64,000 nt of DNA from Globomyces pollinis-pini (Eukaryota; Chytridiomycota; Chytridiomycetes; Rhizophydiales; Globomycetaceae). Shown here one piece after another: positions 1 to 11,231 of the stretch. The DNA lies in assembly GCA_025399215.1 (NCBI GenBank), contig MU621132.1:27620-91619 (forward strand), read 5' to 3'. The number at the start of each line of letters is the position of its first letter. The stretch's first letter is position 1. The translations under genes were made by a program, and so were the position numbers. The notes under the pieces are model-generated. The model was not told the origin of the DNA, ran no database searches, and saw only the letters and a program-made list of their open reading frames with translations.

Positions 1-766
1 GACAGCTTTGGCAGATTTCATAGCTTCAATCGCGTTGAAGGTTAACTTTTCCCTGGATGGTTAGCGAAGACTTGGTTATACCTAAAACAAGTTATAATTA
101 TGAGTTTCATTTACCTAAACATGAGAAATCAAAGTCTTACATTGTGAAATATTTAGCAGTATCAGCGAATGGCATTTTCTTTGCTAATACAATTAATCAA
201 GTATCTATTACATCCTTTAAAATTGTTACAGATTGACAATAATAATGGCAAGTTAGTAATGGCCTCTTTTGCAACTTGAACAGTAATCTCCTCAGGACAA
301 GCTGGGAGGTCAAGGAATGAATCGGGGGTTATATTTGCTATTGAACGTTGGACCAAAGCCAGAGAATTTGTTGTAGAATACAGATAATGCGATACGTTGA
401 ATGGTTTTAGAAATGGAAGCACTAAAGAGTTAATCTGAATCTAAGATTGGAAAGTGAGGTTTCAATGTAAAGAGAATTATTGTGATGTACCTGCACATGT
501 AAACATTTCTAGTACTACAGATGAGAATGGACTGTTCATAATTAGTATTGATTTGAAAAATACTTTAGTTCGTGAATGTCGGTTAACGCTGTGGTGGCTT
601 CTTCAACCAGATTGCAAATAACTTCATCAGCACCGAATAAACCAGGCCCTGACGCATGATCTTTGATGGCATAATAGGATAATCCCGGTCTGTTTTCTTG
701 TATATCAATCAACCCAACCTTTGCCAATACATTGCTAAACTTTTGAATATTGGATTCTTCAATCAC
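1..766 (-). other. Uncertain exons of a partial, possibly helical protein gene
   Basis: Read on the minus strand, 542-766 and 162-422 are open, and the first ~50 bases also look codon-like and run off the left edge. The pieces carry ordinary, mixed-composition protein sequence with no motif I recognise. They could be exons of one gene separated by tiny introns, but I could not join them with convincing splice sites. Treat as a possible partial hypothetical gene. Confidence 0.25.
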
Positions 767-1392
767 GACAGTAACTAGAGAAAGTTGAGCAGGAAATAAT
801 TAATACTGTGAAAGTGATGCATGTTGATCAATACGTGAGCTAATTCCAACATTGGCACTAGATGCGAGTAATCGTCAAAAGAAAAAAAGACCCAATGTTC
901 ATTTTGAATGTTATAAACCATATCCTTTAAGTTTTAACGAGGTACATTTATATTCCTCAATCACATGGTTGGTGGACAAATCTCGGAAAAGCATTCCGAA
1001 AAAGCAGAGATGGATGAAACATTCCGAAAAAAAGCAAAGGATTAAAGGAATTGAAATGAGCTCTGAATTAATAGCGAGAAACGACAATTGGGTTAGTAAT
1101 AACTTTGATGATCGGTTTGGATTGTTGATGCTTGTTAATTGCTTATGGCAGCTGTTTGTTCTAGAGTATTCAAAGTGGCTTGTGGTGATTCGCGTCCTTA
1201 TAAAGTAACTTGATATTTCATTTATTAATAAAATACTCCCGCAGTTTCCATAAATATTTTTTGCTCGTTTTCTCAATACAGTTGTGATAAAAACTTTTTA
1301 GGAAGAAACTAACCAATTACTTAATATCTACTTTGGGTTATCAACACCTCCCAAATAAATTTGGAAGAGACTCTTGAAAAATTTAAAAAAAC
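767..1392. other. Stretch without a recognised gene, upstream of the gag gene
   Basis: Overlapping open frames occur on both strands at about 850-1280, but neither shows family motifs and they shadow each other. No long terminal repeat, primer-binding site or promoter could be identified with confidence, although this would be the expected place for a 5' LTR of the gag-bearing element that follows. Confidence 0.3.
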
Positions 1393-2220
1393 ATGGCTAA
1401 AACTTTAACGATTGTGGATATTATTGGCTTTTTACCCCCCAAATATGATGGGAAATCTTCCGCTTATGTGTTCGTTGAAGCTTTTAAACACGTCGTACAG
1501 GCTGAATCACTTAAATTTGATTGGAATGATCGAAAACGCGCTGAAATATTTCAAATGTGGACTGTGAATGAAGCGGCGCACTGGGTAATTAGAATGCGAA
1601 CATCTGGGGATTCTAAAACTTGGGATTTTGATACTTGGTGTACCAATTTAATAATCGAATTTCCTCCCAAGCGGGAAGTGACGTATAATTTAGCAGGACT
1701 TCGCAGCATCCGTGTTAAACTAGGGGACTTTGAAGAGTTCAACCATGAATTCTTAAGGTACTCAAAACGCTTGAAGAGGAAGAACATCGAAGGCGTTATT
1801 TTGAATTATTACTGGCAATGCTTAAAGGATTCCGATTCTAAGTTGTTCGAAGAGCTGATGTACCATGTTTTTACAATTCAACCTGATGCTACCAAGTTAA
1901 AATTGGAAACTGTGATAGACACTTGCAACAAATGGGTTACATTCAAGGCTGAAGTAATAGGTGACACTGTCGTTCAACCTTCTATCTCTGGTGCATCTAA
2001 GGAACCGGTCGATTCTTCTATAGATGCAGTCATTAAACGTCTTGACTTGCTAACTGAGGCTGTGTGCCAGATGGGTAATCAAATGAATAATTCAAGTAAT
2101 GTACTCTGCGTTAAATGCGGTGGGTCCGAACAGTCACCAACCCGACGGCCCTTGTTATTAAATTCAAAGCAGAATACACGCCTTAATAACAGTCACATAC
2201 CTTCTAAATCAAATAATTGA
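1393..2220 (+). mobile_element. Orphan Gag-like protein of a Ty3/gypsy-type retrotransposon
   Basis: A 275-residue open frame starting at a clear ATG. Residues about 50-150 have the retrotransposon Gag layout: spaced Trp and Leu/Phe residues (WTVNEAAHWV, TWCTNL, then a basic segment ending near RKNIEG) as in the capsid region of Ty3-like elements. Near the C terminus a single CxxC (CVKCGG) looks like the first half of a zinc knuckle; the rest is missing. No protease, reverse transcriptase or integrase follows before the fungalysin gene 400 bases on. It is either a truncated element or a stand-alone Gag that has been kept. The frame is intact, which argues against very old decay. Confidence 0.7.
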
Positions 2221-2625
2221 ACTAACTCAAAAACGGATGGTGTACAGATACTTAGATGTCCCAGTGATGATTTAGTATTAATACAATTAAATATGATTTA
2301 ATTACTTGCCCTTTAAAGTCCTTTGTGATTTAAATCCTACCACGTCTAATCAATTATCTATTCGTCATTCATATCCATAATATGATCATCGATACCATGT
2401 TATTAATTGATTTGTGTCAATACAAGGGAACGCGGAATTTGACCATCACTGAAATACTTGACACGAAATACCACAAACATCTTAATAAATAGAACTCTTT
2501 TAATCACTTTTACTACATGAACATATGGTTAACCAAGACCCTAAAATCGGCCCCCAGCGCCTTTATGTTGAAACTTACTTGAAACCGAATTGGAAATCGT
2601 CCTACAACTTACTACTTTTAACAAA
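2221..2625. other. Intergenic region between gag and fungalysin
   Basis: AT-rich, no supported gene. It must hold the fungalysin promoter. A frame open upstream of the chosen fungalysin start lacks an ATG until 2626. Confidence 0.5.
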
Positions 2626-4620
2626 ATGATGATTTCGTGGGTATTGTGGGCATCAAGTTTGGCGGCTCCGGCCATTGTGCAATCCGTTGGATATTCAAGT
2701 AAGATTCAGATTGTCGGTCAAGAAGTGAATGACATTGGTTTCTATCCTCCATCTTCATCCATTCATTTCCCAATAAGTAATCAAAGATTGTTAAAAAGGT
2801 CTTCGGATGACCAAATTATTCAAATTGCAAAGAATGCTTTGGTAAAATCATTTGATTTATCAATTGAAGAAATCAAAATTACTCAGTTAAATTACGATAA
2901 AGAATCTGGACTTGCTCATATCTATTGTACCCGTATAGTCAATGAAGTGCTGGTTGATAATAACAATTGTGCGGTTCATATCTTAAATGAACAGGTTATC
3001 TCTATTTCCTCATCGTTTAACGGGTCTTTACAAAAACGATCCACCATTGTTTCTCCTAAAATCACCAAATTGACAGCGTACAAGGTTATTTCGATGGTGT
3101 CAAAGCAAATTGGTGTTCCAAGAGATAATTACCCTATTAAAATGGTGTACTTACAATCTTCAACAGGTCAATTAGTTTATTGCTATCAATTCCAGTTACG
3201 AACTAAGAATTATTCCTTTATGTACCAAGTCAGTGCTGATGCGACTACTGGGAAAATCATTCAATTAATTGATTATGTTAAAGGATTCTCATACAAAGCT
3301 GTTCCTCTACCAAAAAATGATCCAAGATATGTTTTCGAAACCATCACAGAGCCTACCAATGTATCTCCACTTGGTTGGCATAATGATGGCAACCAAACTT
3401 ACCTTGACACACAAGGAAATAATGTCGATGCCAATATTAATGGCACAAGAGTTGCTGCTGATGCTAATGCACATTTTGAAAGTCTCTTCACTGCTACTGG
3501 AGAGGCACTGACGAATGAAAACAAACGATCTGCAATTATCAATGCATTTTACCGTAAGTTTGTATTCTGATCTAACTGTCGTAGTGGTTAATACCATACA
3601 TGATATATCCTACCTTTTTGGATTTGATGAAGCAGCAGGAAATTTCCAAAACAACAATTTCGGTAAAGGAGGAGATGGCAATGATAGAGTGATTGTTGAA
3701 TGTGCCCCAGAAGAAATCAATAGCGCATTTTTTGTTACTCCACCTGATGGTCAAAATGGATTCATGAGTTTATCACTATGGAATATAACTGTACCTAATC
3801 GATATGGGGCATTAGATAATTCAATTGGACTTCATGAATACACTCATGGAATCACAAATCGACTTACTGGAGGATCTCGACAAGCGAATTGTATGTATTT
3901 GAACGAATCTAGGGGGTTAGATGAAGGGTGGGCAGACACTGTATCCATGTTTTTAGAACGTAAACCAGTTCATTTACCAACCCAAAACTTCACTATAAGT
4001 AACTACGTGGTCAAAAATATCGGAATCCGATCCGTCCCTTACACAACAGATATGAAATTCAACAGTTTAACTTGTAAGTAGTTTGAAGAGGTTAACAACT
4101 AGATGGATCTGGTACTACTCGTGTAGGAGTTCATGCAATTGGGGAAATTTGGGCTTCGATATTAAACGAAGTCTACTGGAATTTAGTTTCCAAACGAGGA
4201 TTTACGACCAATTGGTATGATGTGACTCAAACACATGGAAACATTGTAGCATTAAAGAATTTGATAACTGGTTTAAAGTTACAACCATGTAACCCAACGT
4301 TCATTACTGCTCGAGACGCTTTCATTCATGCAGATCAACTTCAATATAATGGTGATAACTTTTGTGAAATCTGGAAAGGATTTGCTAAACGTGGTTTAGG
4401 AGTTGATGCTCTACCAAATTATGTTAATGGTTTCCAACTTCCAGCAAACTGTACCACTCCTACCACTACCACGTCTAGTTCTACGACCACTTTATTGTCT
4501 AGTCTGATCCCAACTACTGTAAGCAATGTCCTCACTGTAGTTGCAGACACCACCACTACATCCTTGGCTATCACCACCACTACTGATAATTCATACTCAA
4601 CTACCCTAGTTTCCAATTAA
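2626..4620 (+). CDS. Fungalysin-type secreted metallopeptidase (M36)
   Basis: Extracellular zinc protease of peptidase family M36. The first in-frame ATG (2626) opens a hydrophobic signal peptide ending near an Ala-Pro-rich stretch, followed by an FTP/PepSY-type propeptide. Two tiny introns, 3554-3584 (31 nt) and 4074-4102 (29 nt), restore the frame to give about 644 residues. The catalytic helix has the HExxH motif as HEYTH (near residue 392), and the third zinc ligand is the Glu of EGWAD downstream. The core segment ending GFDEAAGNFQ is typical of the family. After the catalytic domain is a Thr/Ser-rich tail of about 60 residues, probably O-glycosylated. Fungalysins digest host or environmental protein and are expanded in chytrid parasites. 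A decayed partial copy lies at 8741-8945. Confidence 0.95.
3554..3584 (+). other. 31-nt intron in the fungalysin gene
   Basis: GTAAGT donor, CTAAC branch-like motif and TAG acceptor. Removing it joins AFY to the conserved VNTIHD segment of M36 peptidases in frame (phase 1). A good reference for the intron class of this genome. Confidence 0.9.
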
Positions 4621-4726
4621 GTTTCAATTTACTTCCAATAAATACAATTTACAATTTGATTTTATAAGAATGCAGAATTAGCAATATTAAAAGATGATCA
4701 TTATAGAAAAGATTTATAAAAACAAT

Positions 4727-6595
4727 CTACGCTACAGTAGTTTCACTAAAATCCCAATTGATTCGACGTGGGGATAGCGATGAAGGCGAGAGAATATCAA
4801 TAGATGCCAAATCACTATATAGATCATCAGGCGAATAAATCCGAAGAGGAAGAGGTAACAAAGATGCCATCATATCAATCATACTAGACATATCCGACTC
4901 GGGTTTTCTTAATGCTTCTTGTGCCGTTAATCGTTCCCTAAACCATAATCGCCATGATAAATTTTCAATTCGTCTTGAATACAGATTTTCTTGTCGATTA
5001 TGGACCGAATCTTTCCAAGTATCAACAATATCATGTCTTTTATCATTAATTAAACTACAAATGTTTCTACAACGTTCTTGTTCTTGTAAAGAAACCAGTA
5101 CTTGGTTTCTTAAATCCATGGTGTCCGCATGAGGGTTCACCCATTCTGGTTGTTCAAGCTCTAATTTGGATGTTGAATAATCATTTGAATCTGTAAATGA
5201 AAATCGACGAGAACGAGAAGTTTTCATTGAATTATTTTGTATTCGTTGCATTAATACATGGCTATATCGTTGTCTAGGATTATCTTTCAACTTTTCTTGT
5301 TTTTCAACTGGAGGTGTATAATTCTAGATTCATTAATCTTATTTGTAGTATACCTTCCAGTAACCATCCCATGATAGATTTTTTAAGTTAGCTACCTGTG
5401 AAATTTCTGCTTTCACTTCATTGGCAAAATCAATAGCAGATTGATTCGGTCGTTTTGCTCTCGGCGGTAAATACCACACTTCTGCTTCTAAACCCCAGCG
5501 AGTCATCAAATACAGTAAACTATAGTAAATTATCACCGACATATAAACTTACTGTATGGTAAATGTTTGGGTCTTTGTGTGCCAGTACGCATCAGCCAGA
5601 TTTTTGTTATATCTAAAATTGGTTTTAGTATACAAATTTTACTTTATGGCTACTGGGGCTACTTTACAGCCCAGATCGAAAGCACCTTTATGGAACAACA
5701 CTGTATATTCATTGTTAACGCAAGTTCCCTATATTGATAAATATGAAATGCAATACTTCTGGGAAAATCAACAATGGAACGCTGGTAGGACTATGAACAT
5801 GTTCTTTCATTCTAACCAACTTAGTATAAATTATTTTACTTTCTTGCTAATACAGTACGGTCGTTCTTTTGCGATCGCTCGAAAATTAAGGAACCATTTG
5901 ATGATAATATATGCTTTTGGAAATATCTAAGTCATTAAACTATATGTCATACCCAATGAGTCCACCATGCCTTTGAGCAACAGTTGCATGCGGATACGCA
6001 TCTGCACTTAAAATCAGATAATCAATGAATGACGTATGATTAGCAACAAATATATGTGGTTCCTTCACAATAGGCTTGCTACCATGTCGCTTAATACGAC
6101 TTCCCCAAGATCTTAGGAAAGCTTTACAGTAAAATCGAAACAAGAGTCTCTAGAATTAAGTTTGCATACAACTAACTCTCCATTTTTCATTTTTTAGGTA
6201 TAATACAACAGGTAGGAGAGTGAAGAATGCAGATGTTGCACCTAATAAAATAGCCAATCTATCAAAGTATAAATCCACAACATTTTTGTACCTGATTGGA
6301 AACAGAACACCATATCTATAACACATTCCCATAAATGAAATAGGACCTACTAATTAACAATATGATCCAATACCTTGTAGTAACGTTTTCATTAAATTAT
6401 TTCTTGGTTTTTGTACAAAACATTTCGAAAACTCGTCCTGTAAAGAGTGAATTGTAACAATAGTGTACTTGAGCAATTGCTTGAGCAGCATATGCCATAA
6501 AAGCTAATCCATCCTTCAATGCTGAGCTATAAAATCAATTTCCCAGTATTTTGATACCCTCTCGGATTCAATAACTTTTTTTCAAAGTTTGGCAT
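4727..6595 (-). CDS. Glycerol-3-phosphate acyltransferase (GPAT3/4-like) with a C-terminal AreA-type segment
   Basis: Membrane acyltransferase of glycerolipid synthesis that transfers a fatty acyl group to glycerol-3-phosphate in the ER. About eleven introns of 24-33 nt must be removed; the reading frame then runs through all family motifs: HTSFID (the HX4D catalytic block), FERS..KNDR, FPEGTC (substrate block) and EVWYLPP...QSAIDFANEV. Hydrophobic segments precede the catalytic block, as in GPAT3/4. I start at the ATG at 6595, which leads into sequence resembling the GPAT N-terminal region. Unlike animal GPAT3/4, the protein continues about 170 residues past the WDG motif. That tail contains NLSWRLW, the hallmark of the fungal DUF1752/AreA-type domain (PF08550). 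The junction is a 30-nt intron that keeps frame. Confidence 0.88.
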
Positions 6596-7656
6596 GACTT
6601 GTAAAGAGTCATCGCTTTTTATCTGAATCATTGAGTTTTTTTGTGATTTTGGATTTGTTTTTGTAAAGTCAAGTGTCAAGTGGAGATCAGGTTTAATTAA
6701 TTAATGACGGTTCCCTTGAAAAAACACAAACCCTTCGCGACGAATTTGAGTCTCTAAATGGAGCGTAGATGTTATTGAATTCAATCAATCTGTTAGTATG
6801 ATGATCTGACAGTCAGTCTTTCTTTTGGTTGTCATTGTAGATTTTGAATCAATAGAATTGTAATGTTCTTGTAGGTTCAAAAATACGGCGAAAACTGTGG
6901 AATATGTCACCAAAAGACCTCTCCATTAATATTCTTAAGTATAGTATAAACAATATAAGTAATATATTGGTATCGAACATGTAATTTAATGGTCATTTAA
7001 TCTTATCAACAGACAAAATCACTATTGATAACCACAAATAACACCAATTGTACACGTTTCATTGCGTCATATTCATGCAATGAAAATCTTTGTAGTTTTC
7101 AAATGACCAACCAAATTCTGTTTTGTTAGCACCTGCCATTCCATTTTCTTTGACTATAAACAACCATTCACAACGGGATCGTCTTTAAAGTTGTAAAATA
7201 AATCACATTATACTCAATTTGCTGTCCTCGTATTTCCAATTATCATCGAAGTCACGAAAAAAGTGTATCAGAATTGTAGTATTTTGAACGACCACTTATA
7301 CGCATAAACCAACAATATCTTCCAAATTCATTACGCATTATTAACAGCTAGCCGCAACAATGGTCATTAAGAGTACTAAGTTCTTAGGGATAATTAATTT
7401 CATTGCTTCTACAAAGTGCCTGACATGTTCGAACAAAACACATTGTATTGATGGAGTGAGTATCCAACTAAATCAGCATCACCATATTTATATATACATA
7501 CTTTGACTTAAAACGGAACGAAATCAGCACTGGGATAGAGCGATAGCGTATTTAATATGCTGTGTTTTTCGCAAATTGATTACCAACTAGTCCTACTTTA
7601 ATGCTGTCAAGATTTTAAGAGGTAAACATTGAATACAGATGGGTTATTGTTATTTG
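6596..7656. other. 1 kb stretch without a recognised gene
   Basis: Low-complexity AT-rich DNA with stops in all frames. I see no coding exons, RNA gene or repeat that I can support. It separates the GPAT start from the 3' end of a coiled-coil hypothetical. Confidence 0.5.
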
Positions 7657-8216
7657 TTAGCTTTTAGAAAGCAATTTAATTTGGTATGGATACTTGAAGT
7701 ATTTGGCAAGTGACTTGATACACTGAACCTGGTCATAATTAACAAGCAGTGATTCCCGAATCACTATGGAATCCCCAGCTTCACTTACTTCTGTTGGGCT
7801 CCGCTTTCCATCATGAATTTCTTCACTATAATTTTGATACGCCATTGCCATGAGTGATCCAAACTTTTGCGGATCAAAGTCAGTAAGTCCAGTATGGTTC
7901 TTGGCCATATAAATATAAAGCCCCCTTCTGGAATATTTGATATTCCTAACAGCATAGAGGAACAAATCTTCGTTTTTTTCCTCTATGTATTCAAGCATGC
8001 CAAGAACTGAAAACAGTCCTTCAATCGAAGGAGTTCGGCATTTGCCAGTTCCAAACGAAACTCCAGAAGCTTCTTTTCAGCTTCGACTAGCCTGAATTCT
8101 TCTTCGACTTTCTCCAGTTTGAGTTTTTCGAAAGCTAGAGCATTCTTCATGCTGGTTATTGTTTTTGGACTTGAAAATCGCACTAAAATGAGATTAATAT
8201 ATATGGGTACCTTCAT
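7657..8216 (-). CDS. Coiled-coil hypothetical protein, frame broken in the middle
   Basis: The upstream half (8216 to about 7983) encodes a strongly heptad-patterned helix rich in Glu/Lys/Leu (for example KLKLEKVEEEF), a coiled coil. The second half (7998 to 7657) is a globular-looking segment of about 110 residues with no motif I know. The two halves overlap in different frames. A GT-AG interval of 32 nt around 7980-8010 has the right length to connect them but would create a stop, so the join is unresolved: a frameshift, a missed splice site, or two genes. A coiled-coil protein of similar style lies at 19372-20087. Confidence 0.4.
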
Positions 8217-8740
8217 TGCCTTTTTTGGTATAATTTCTGCAGGAAAAGAGAGGGTATTTGTGGGGTCTCTGTATTGAGATTTTGAACATTAAATGAAATG
8301 ACAATTGGTGATACGCACAACCAAAGCTATAAAGTCGAAAAGGTATGGAATTTTCTTGTATTTCTACTCCGAATTTTCAGAGTTGTAAGAGCATATTCAA
8401 AGTCCCTGTAATTAATAATTGTGGTGGGATTTGTTTGAAGAGTGAATTTTGAATTGGCAGCAGTAGCCGTTTATTTTGACATTTCACGTCACTTGGACAG
8501 AATACTGTATAGTAATGTTGTCTGAAAATTGTCATATGAAAGAGAGTGATTTGATTTTGTTTTTTGAGTGGTAATTTGGTAGATGACATTTAGAAATATT
8601 TGAATGTTTGTTTATGTTGGATGTGATAGTGTCATAAACTGAGGATTGATATGAAGAAAATAGGCAAGTTTACGAAAAATCATCATCAAACTGAACATGT
8701 ATTTTGGGTTAAACAAAACAGCCTTCAAATAAATTCCTCC
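8217..8740. other. Stretch without a recognised gene
   Basis: Nothing supported apart from a short open frame on the minus strand (8377-8589) with no recognisable content. It is followed by the fungalysin relic. Confidence 0.4.
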
Positions 8741-8945
8741 AACAAACAACATTAACTTGTAAGTGGTATGACGAGGTGAACAAATTAGGTAAAACTGGTA
8801 CTACCCATGCAGGATTCCATGCAATAGGGGTTAGTCTACTGGAATTTAGTTTCTAAACGTACAAGCAATTGGTATGATGTGACTCAAACCTTGTAGCATT
8901 AAAAATTTGATAACTGGTTTAAAGTTACAACCGTGTATCACCACT
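8741..8945 (+). pseudogene. Decayed fragment of a fungalysin gene
   Basis: This stretch aligns base by base with 4060-4290 of the intact fungalysin gene. It includes the exon end, the donor of the second intron (cttgtaagt), the following exon block around GGTACTAC, the GTCTACTGGAATTTAGTTTC block, and the final block ending near TTTAAAGTTACAACC. Several internal deletions break the frame, and no catalytic region is present. The retained intron donor shows that it arose by DNA duplication rather than retrocopying. It sits 4.6 kb from its apparent source. Confidence 0.85.
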
Positions 8946-9074
8946 GTTGTGATCCAAATATCAAGCAAATCTTGATGATCCAACTCGACTCTGTACGAGT
9001 AGTACACGTTCTGTAGCCCTTGTCAAACACAACCATTATCATAAATACTTTCCCAAACAAACAATCAAACTATT

Positions 9075-10358
9075 ATGAAAATTGCATTTGCAACTGTTGG
9101 AAGTCGTGGAGATATCCAACCAATCTTAGTCCTAGCCTTACTTTTCAAGAAACATCTACAACAAAAAAACAAGGAATGCGAATTTGTATTTGTAACTCAT
9201 AGAAATCAACAAAAATGGATTGAATCATACGGTTTTGATTTCGAACCAATTACTATTTGTATAGATGAAGTAGCACAGAAACCAGAGGTCGCAGAATTAA
9301 TTGTTAAGGGCCAAACATTAAAGTTTTCCCAAGCAGTGATGACCAAAGAGGGTATGGAATCCATCGGTATGGATTTATTTAAGGGTTGCGAAGGATGTGA
9401 TATGATTGTTACAAGCGGCACCACTACAATTAACATGTTGCATATTGCTGAAAAGTATAATGCGAAATTGGTGGTGGTATCACTTGGTGAAATGCATCCT
9501 ACAAGTGAGTCATTGCCTATGTTTCAAGGTTCAGCACCATTTGGATTTATTAATCGATTTGGGCATTTTGCATTTCGTAAACTCATGTGGTCTACTTGTA
9601 AGGATATGGTCAATGGGTTTCGGAAACGCTTGGATTTGCCAACTATCAGTGAACAGGAATATCATACTCGTGCAGATGCGTTGCCCTGCTTTTGTGCTTA
9701 CAGTCCATATATTTCACCGAAACCGCATGATTTTCCTGATAATGTTCTTGTAGGCGGGTTTCTGTTTATGGAAACAAATGGTGGTCTAGTTGACGAGCTT
9801 GAATCTTTTCTAACATCAAAAACTAATGTGGTGTATATTGGCTTTGGATCTATGCCTGCACAAGTTACTACAAAATTTTGGCATCTTGTCAATCAAGTAG
9901 TAGATCAAGCACCAACAGACTGGAACTTTATAATCTACATTGGTTCAACAAAAACCGGATTTGAAAACTTGAAAAGTAACACAAAAGTATTCTTGCTCAC
10001 TGGTGCACCTCATGATTTGTTATTTCCACGGTGTGATGTAGTTGTGCATCATGGTGGAGCTGGCACTACAGCCTCTGCTTTCAAAGCTGGTCGCCCACAA
10101 GTTATATGCGCTTTTTTCGCAGATCAACCATTTTGGGCTCGTAAGATTGCTGCATTAGGTGTTGGACCAAAGAGCCCACTCTCGTTTTCCACAACAACTG
10201 CTAAAGAGCTCGTTTCAGCCATTAAAGAAGTGATGGAATTGACGTGTGTTGAAAAGGCTAAACAAATTAGGGATATTGTTCTAAAGGAACAAAAGGAATC
10301 TAAAGCTGTTGATTGGCTGTATAACTGCTTCTTTCCTGAACCTATAGATAGTGCATAG
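9075..10358 (+). CDS. UDP-glycosyltransferase, sterol 3-beta-glucosyltransferase-like (GT1/GT28 fold)
   Basis: Intronless, 427 residues. The N terminus opens with the nucleotide-binding-fold start of this family (ATVGSRGDIQP), and the C-terminal half carries the nucleotide-sugar donor signature HHGGAGTTA (about residue 324) with the preceding GSMP segment and the following DQPFWA block. These are typical of sterol glucosyltransferases and related bacterial GT28-like enzymes, which move glucose from UDP-glucose to a sterol or another lipophilic acceptor. There are no PH or GRAM domains, unlike yeast Atg26, so this is the short, soluble-looking form. The acceptor is unknown. Absence of introns in an intron-rich neighbourhood could reflect horizontal acquisition or simple chance. 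Confidence 0.88.
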   Translation: MKIAFATVGSRGDIQPILVLALLFKKHLQQKNKECEFVFVTHRNQQKWIESYGFDFEPITICIDEVAQKPEVAELIVKGQTLKFSQAVMTKEGMESIGMDLFKGCEGCDMIVTSGTTTINMLHIAEKYNAKLVVVSLGEMHPTSESLPMFQGSAPFGFINRFGHFAFRKLMWSTCKDMVNGFRKRLDLPTISEQEYHTRADALPCFCAYSPYISPKPHDFPDNVLVGGFLFMETNGGLVDELESFLTSKTNVVYIGFGSMPAQVTTKFWHLVNQVVDQAPTDWNFIIYIGSTKTGFENLKSNTKVFLLTGAPHDLLFPRCDVVVHHGGAGTTASAFKAGRPQVICAFFADQPFWARKIAALGVGPKSPLSFSTTTAKELVSAIKEVMELTCVEKAKQIRDIVLKEQKESKAVDWLYNCFFPEPIDSA

Positions 10359-11231
10359 AGAGATAATAATACAAGTAACCGATAGAAATAGACTACTTTA
10401 AATTTGTTCACCATCAAATGACCAGTAAAATACTTCTCAAATATTTTTCCAACAGTTTGGTTCTTGTTTTTCACTTCAATATTCCCAGTATAAAAATCAT
10501 GCCAAGCATTATCCCCATCTCGCCATTCAATCGCCTTGCTGTTGAAAGCTTCAATCGTGTCTCTATTACTTATTTCACACTCAATCCTGACAATAAACTA
10601 GATGTCTGCGTTGCGGCGTATTTTAAGCATGGTTGTTAATATAGGTTGGTAAACGGAAAATGACAGTACTTGATATCATTCTCGATTATATCATGTCAGT
10701 CACGATCAAATTGGGTAAAAACCTAATATATGATGATAAAGGAGAACATCTAGCATCACAGCCTCTGTGGTACTTACTGATTTGTTTTGAACATCTTCTC
10801 CATTGAGTTAGATTGGTTTGCGGTAGGATATTGAATCACAACTTAGGGTTAGTCCCTTTCATATTACTGATTATTGATGTCAACAGTAATGTTAGAAACT
10901 ATTGAGTCCCTAAAGACCCTTCAAAAGAAAAGAACCGTTTGTTTGTCCAGTGATTTACGGACAAAGGAGTTCTGTGACCCGTGGCTTAACAATATGTTTC
11001 CGATTAAATCTTAGTCCAGTTCAATGAGATCCGTGAGTCATTCTGAAATGAAATCATAAATCAGGACTTTTAGAAACAAGATATGGAATATAAGAGTATT
11101 CTGTTTCTGCACTTTATTTGGAGATAAAAGAAAACAGTCGGTACGACTCTCCCAAAAAAGTTGTGTTCGAAGGCTTGGCTGCCAATGTATTTAAATAGGT
11201 CAATGGATGGATTTTAGTTTCAGTACAAAAT
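10359..11231. other. Mostly non-coding; possible minus-strand exon at about 10390-10600
   Basis: Minus-strand 10600 to 10390 reads as plausible protein (containing NAWHDFYTG and VGKIFEKYF), vaguely like a SnoaL/NTF2-type small domain, but it has an in-frame stop upstream and no clean splice sites. The remainder up to the FAD gene shows no supported feature. Confidence 0.3.

Noticed and set aside
852..1276. Overlapping open frames on both strands upstream of gag
   Set aside because: They shadow each other, show no family features and lack a supported start.
2590..2625. Upstream extension of the fungalysin frame with a TTG start
   Set aside because: Eukaryotic initiation favours the ATG at 2626, which also begins a proper signal peptide.
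5556..5930. 124-codon plus-strand frame
   Set aside because: It is antisense to several GPAT exons whose catalytic motifs are clear on the minus strand.
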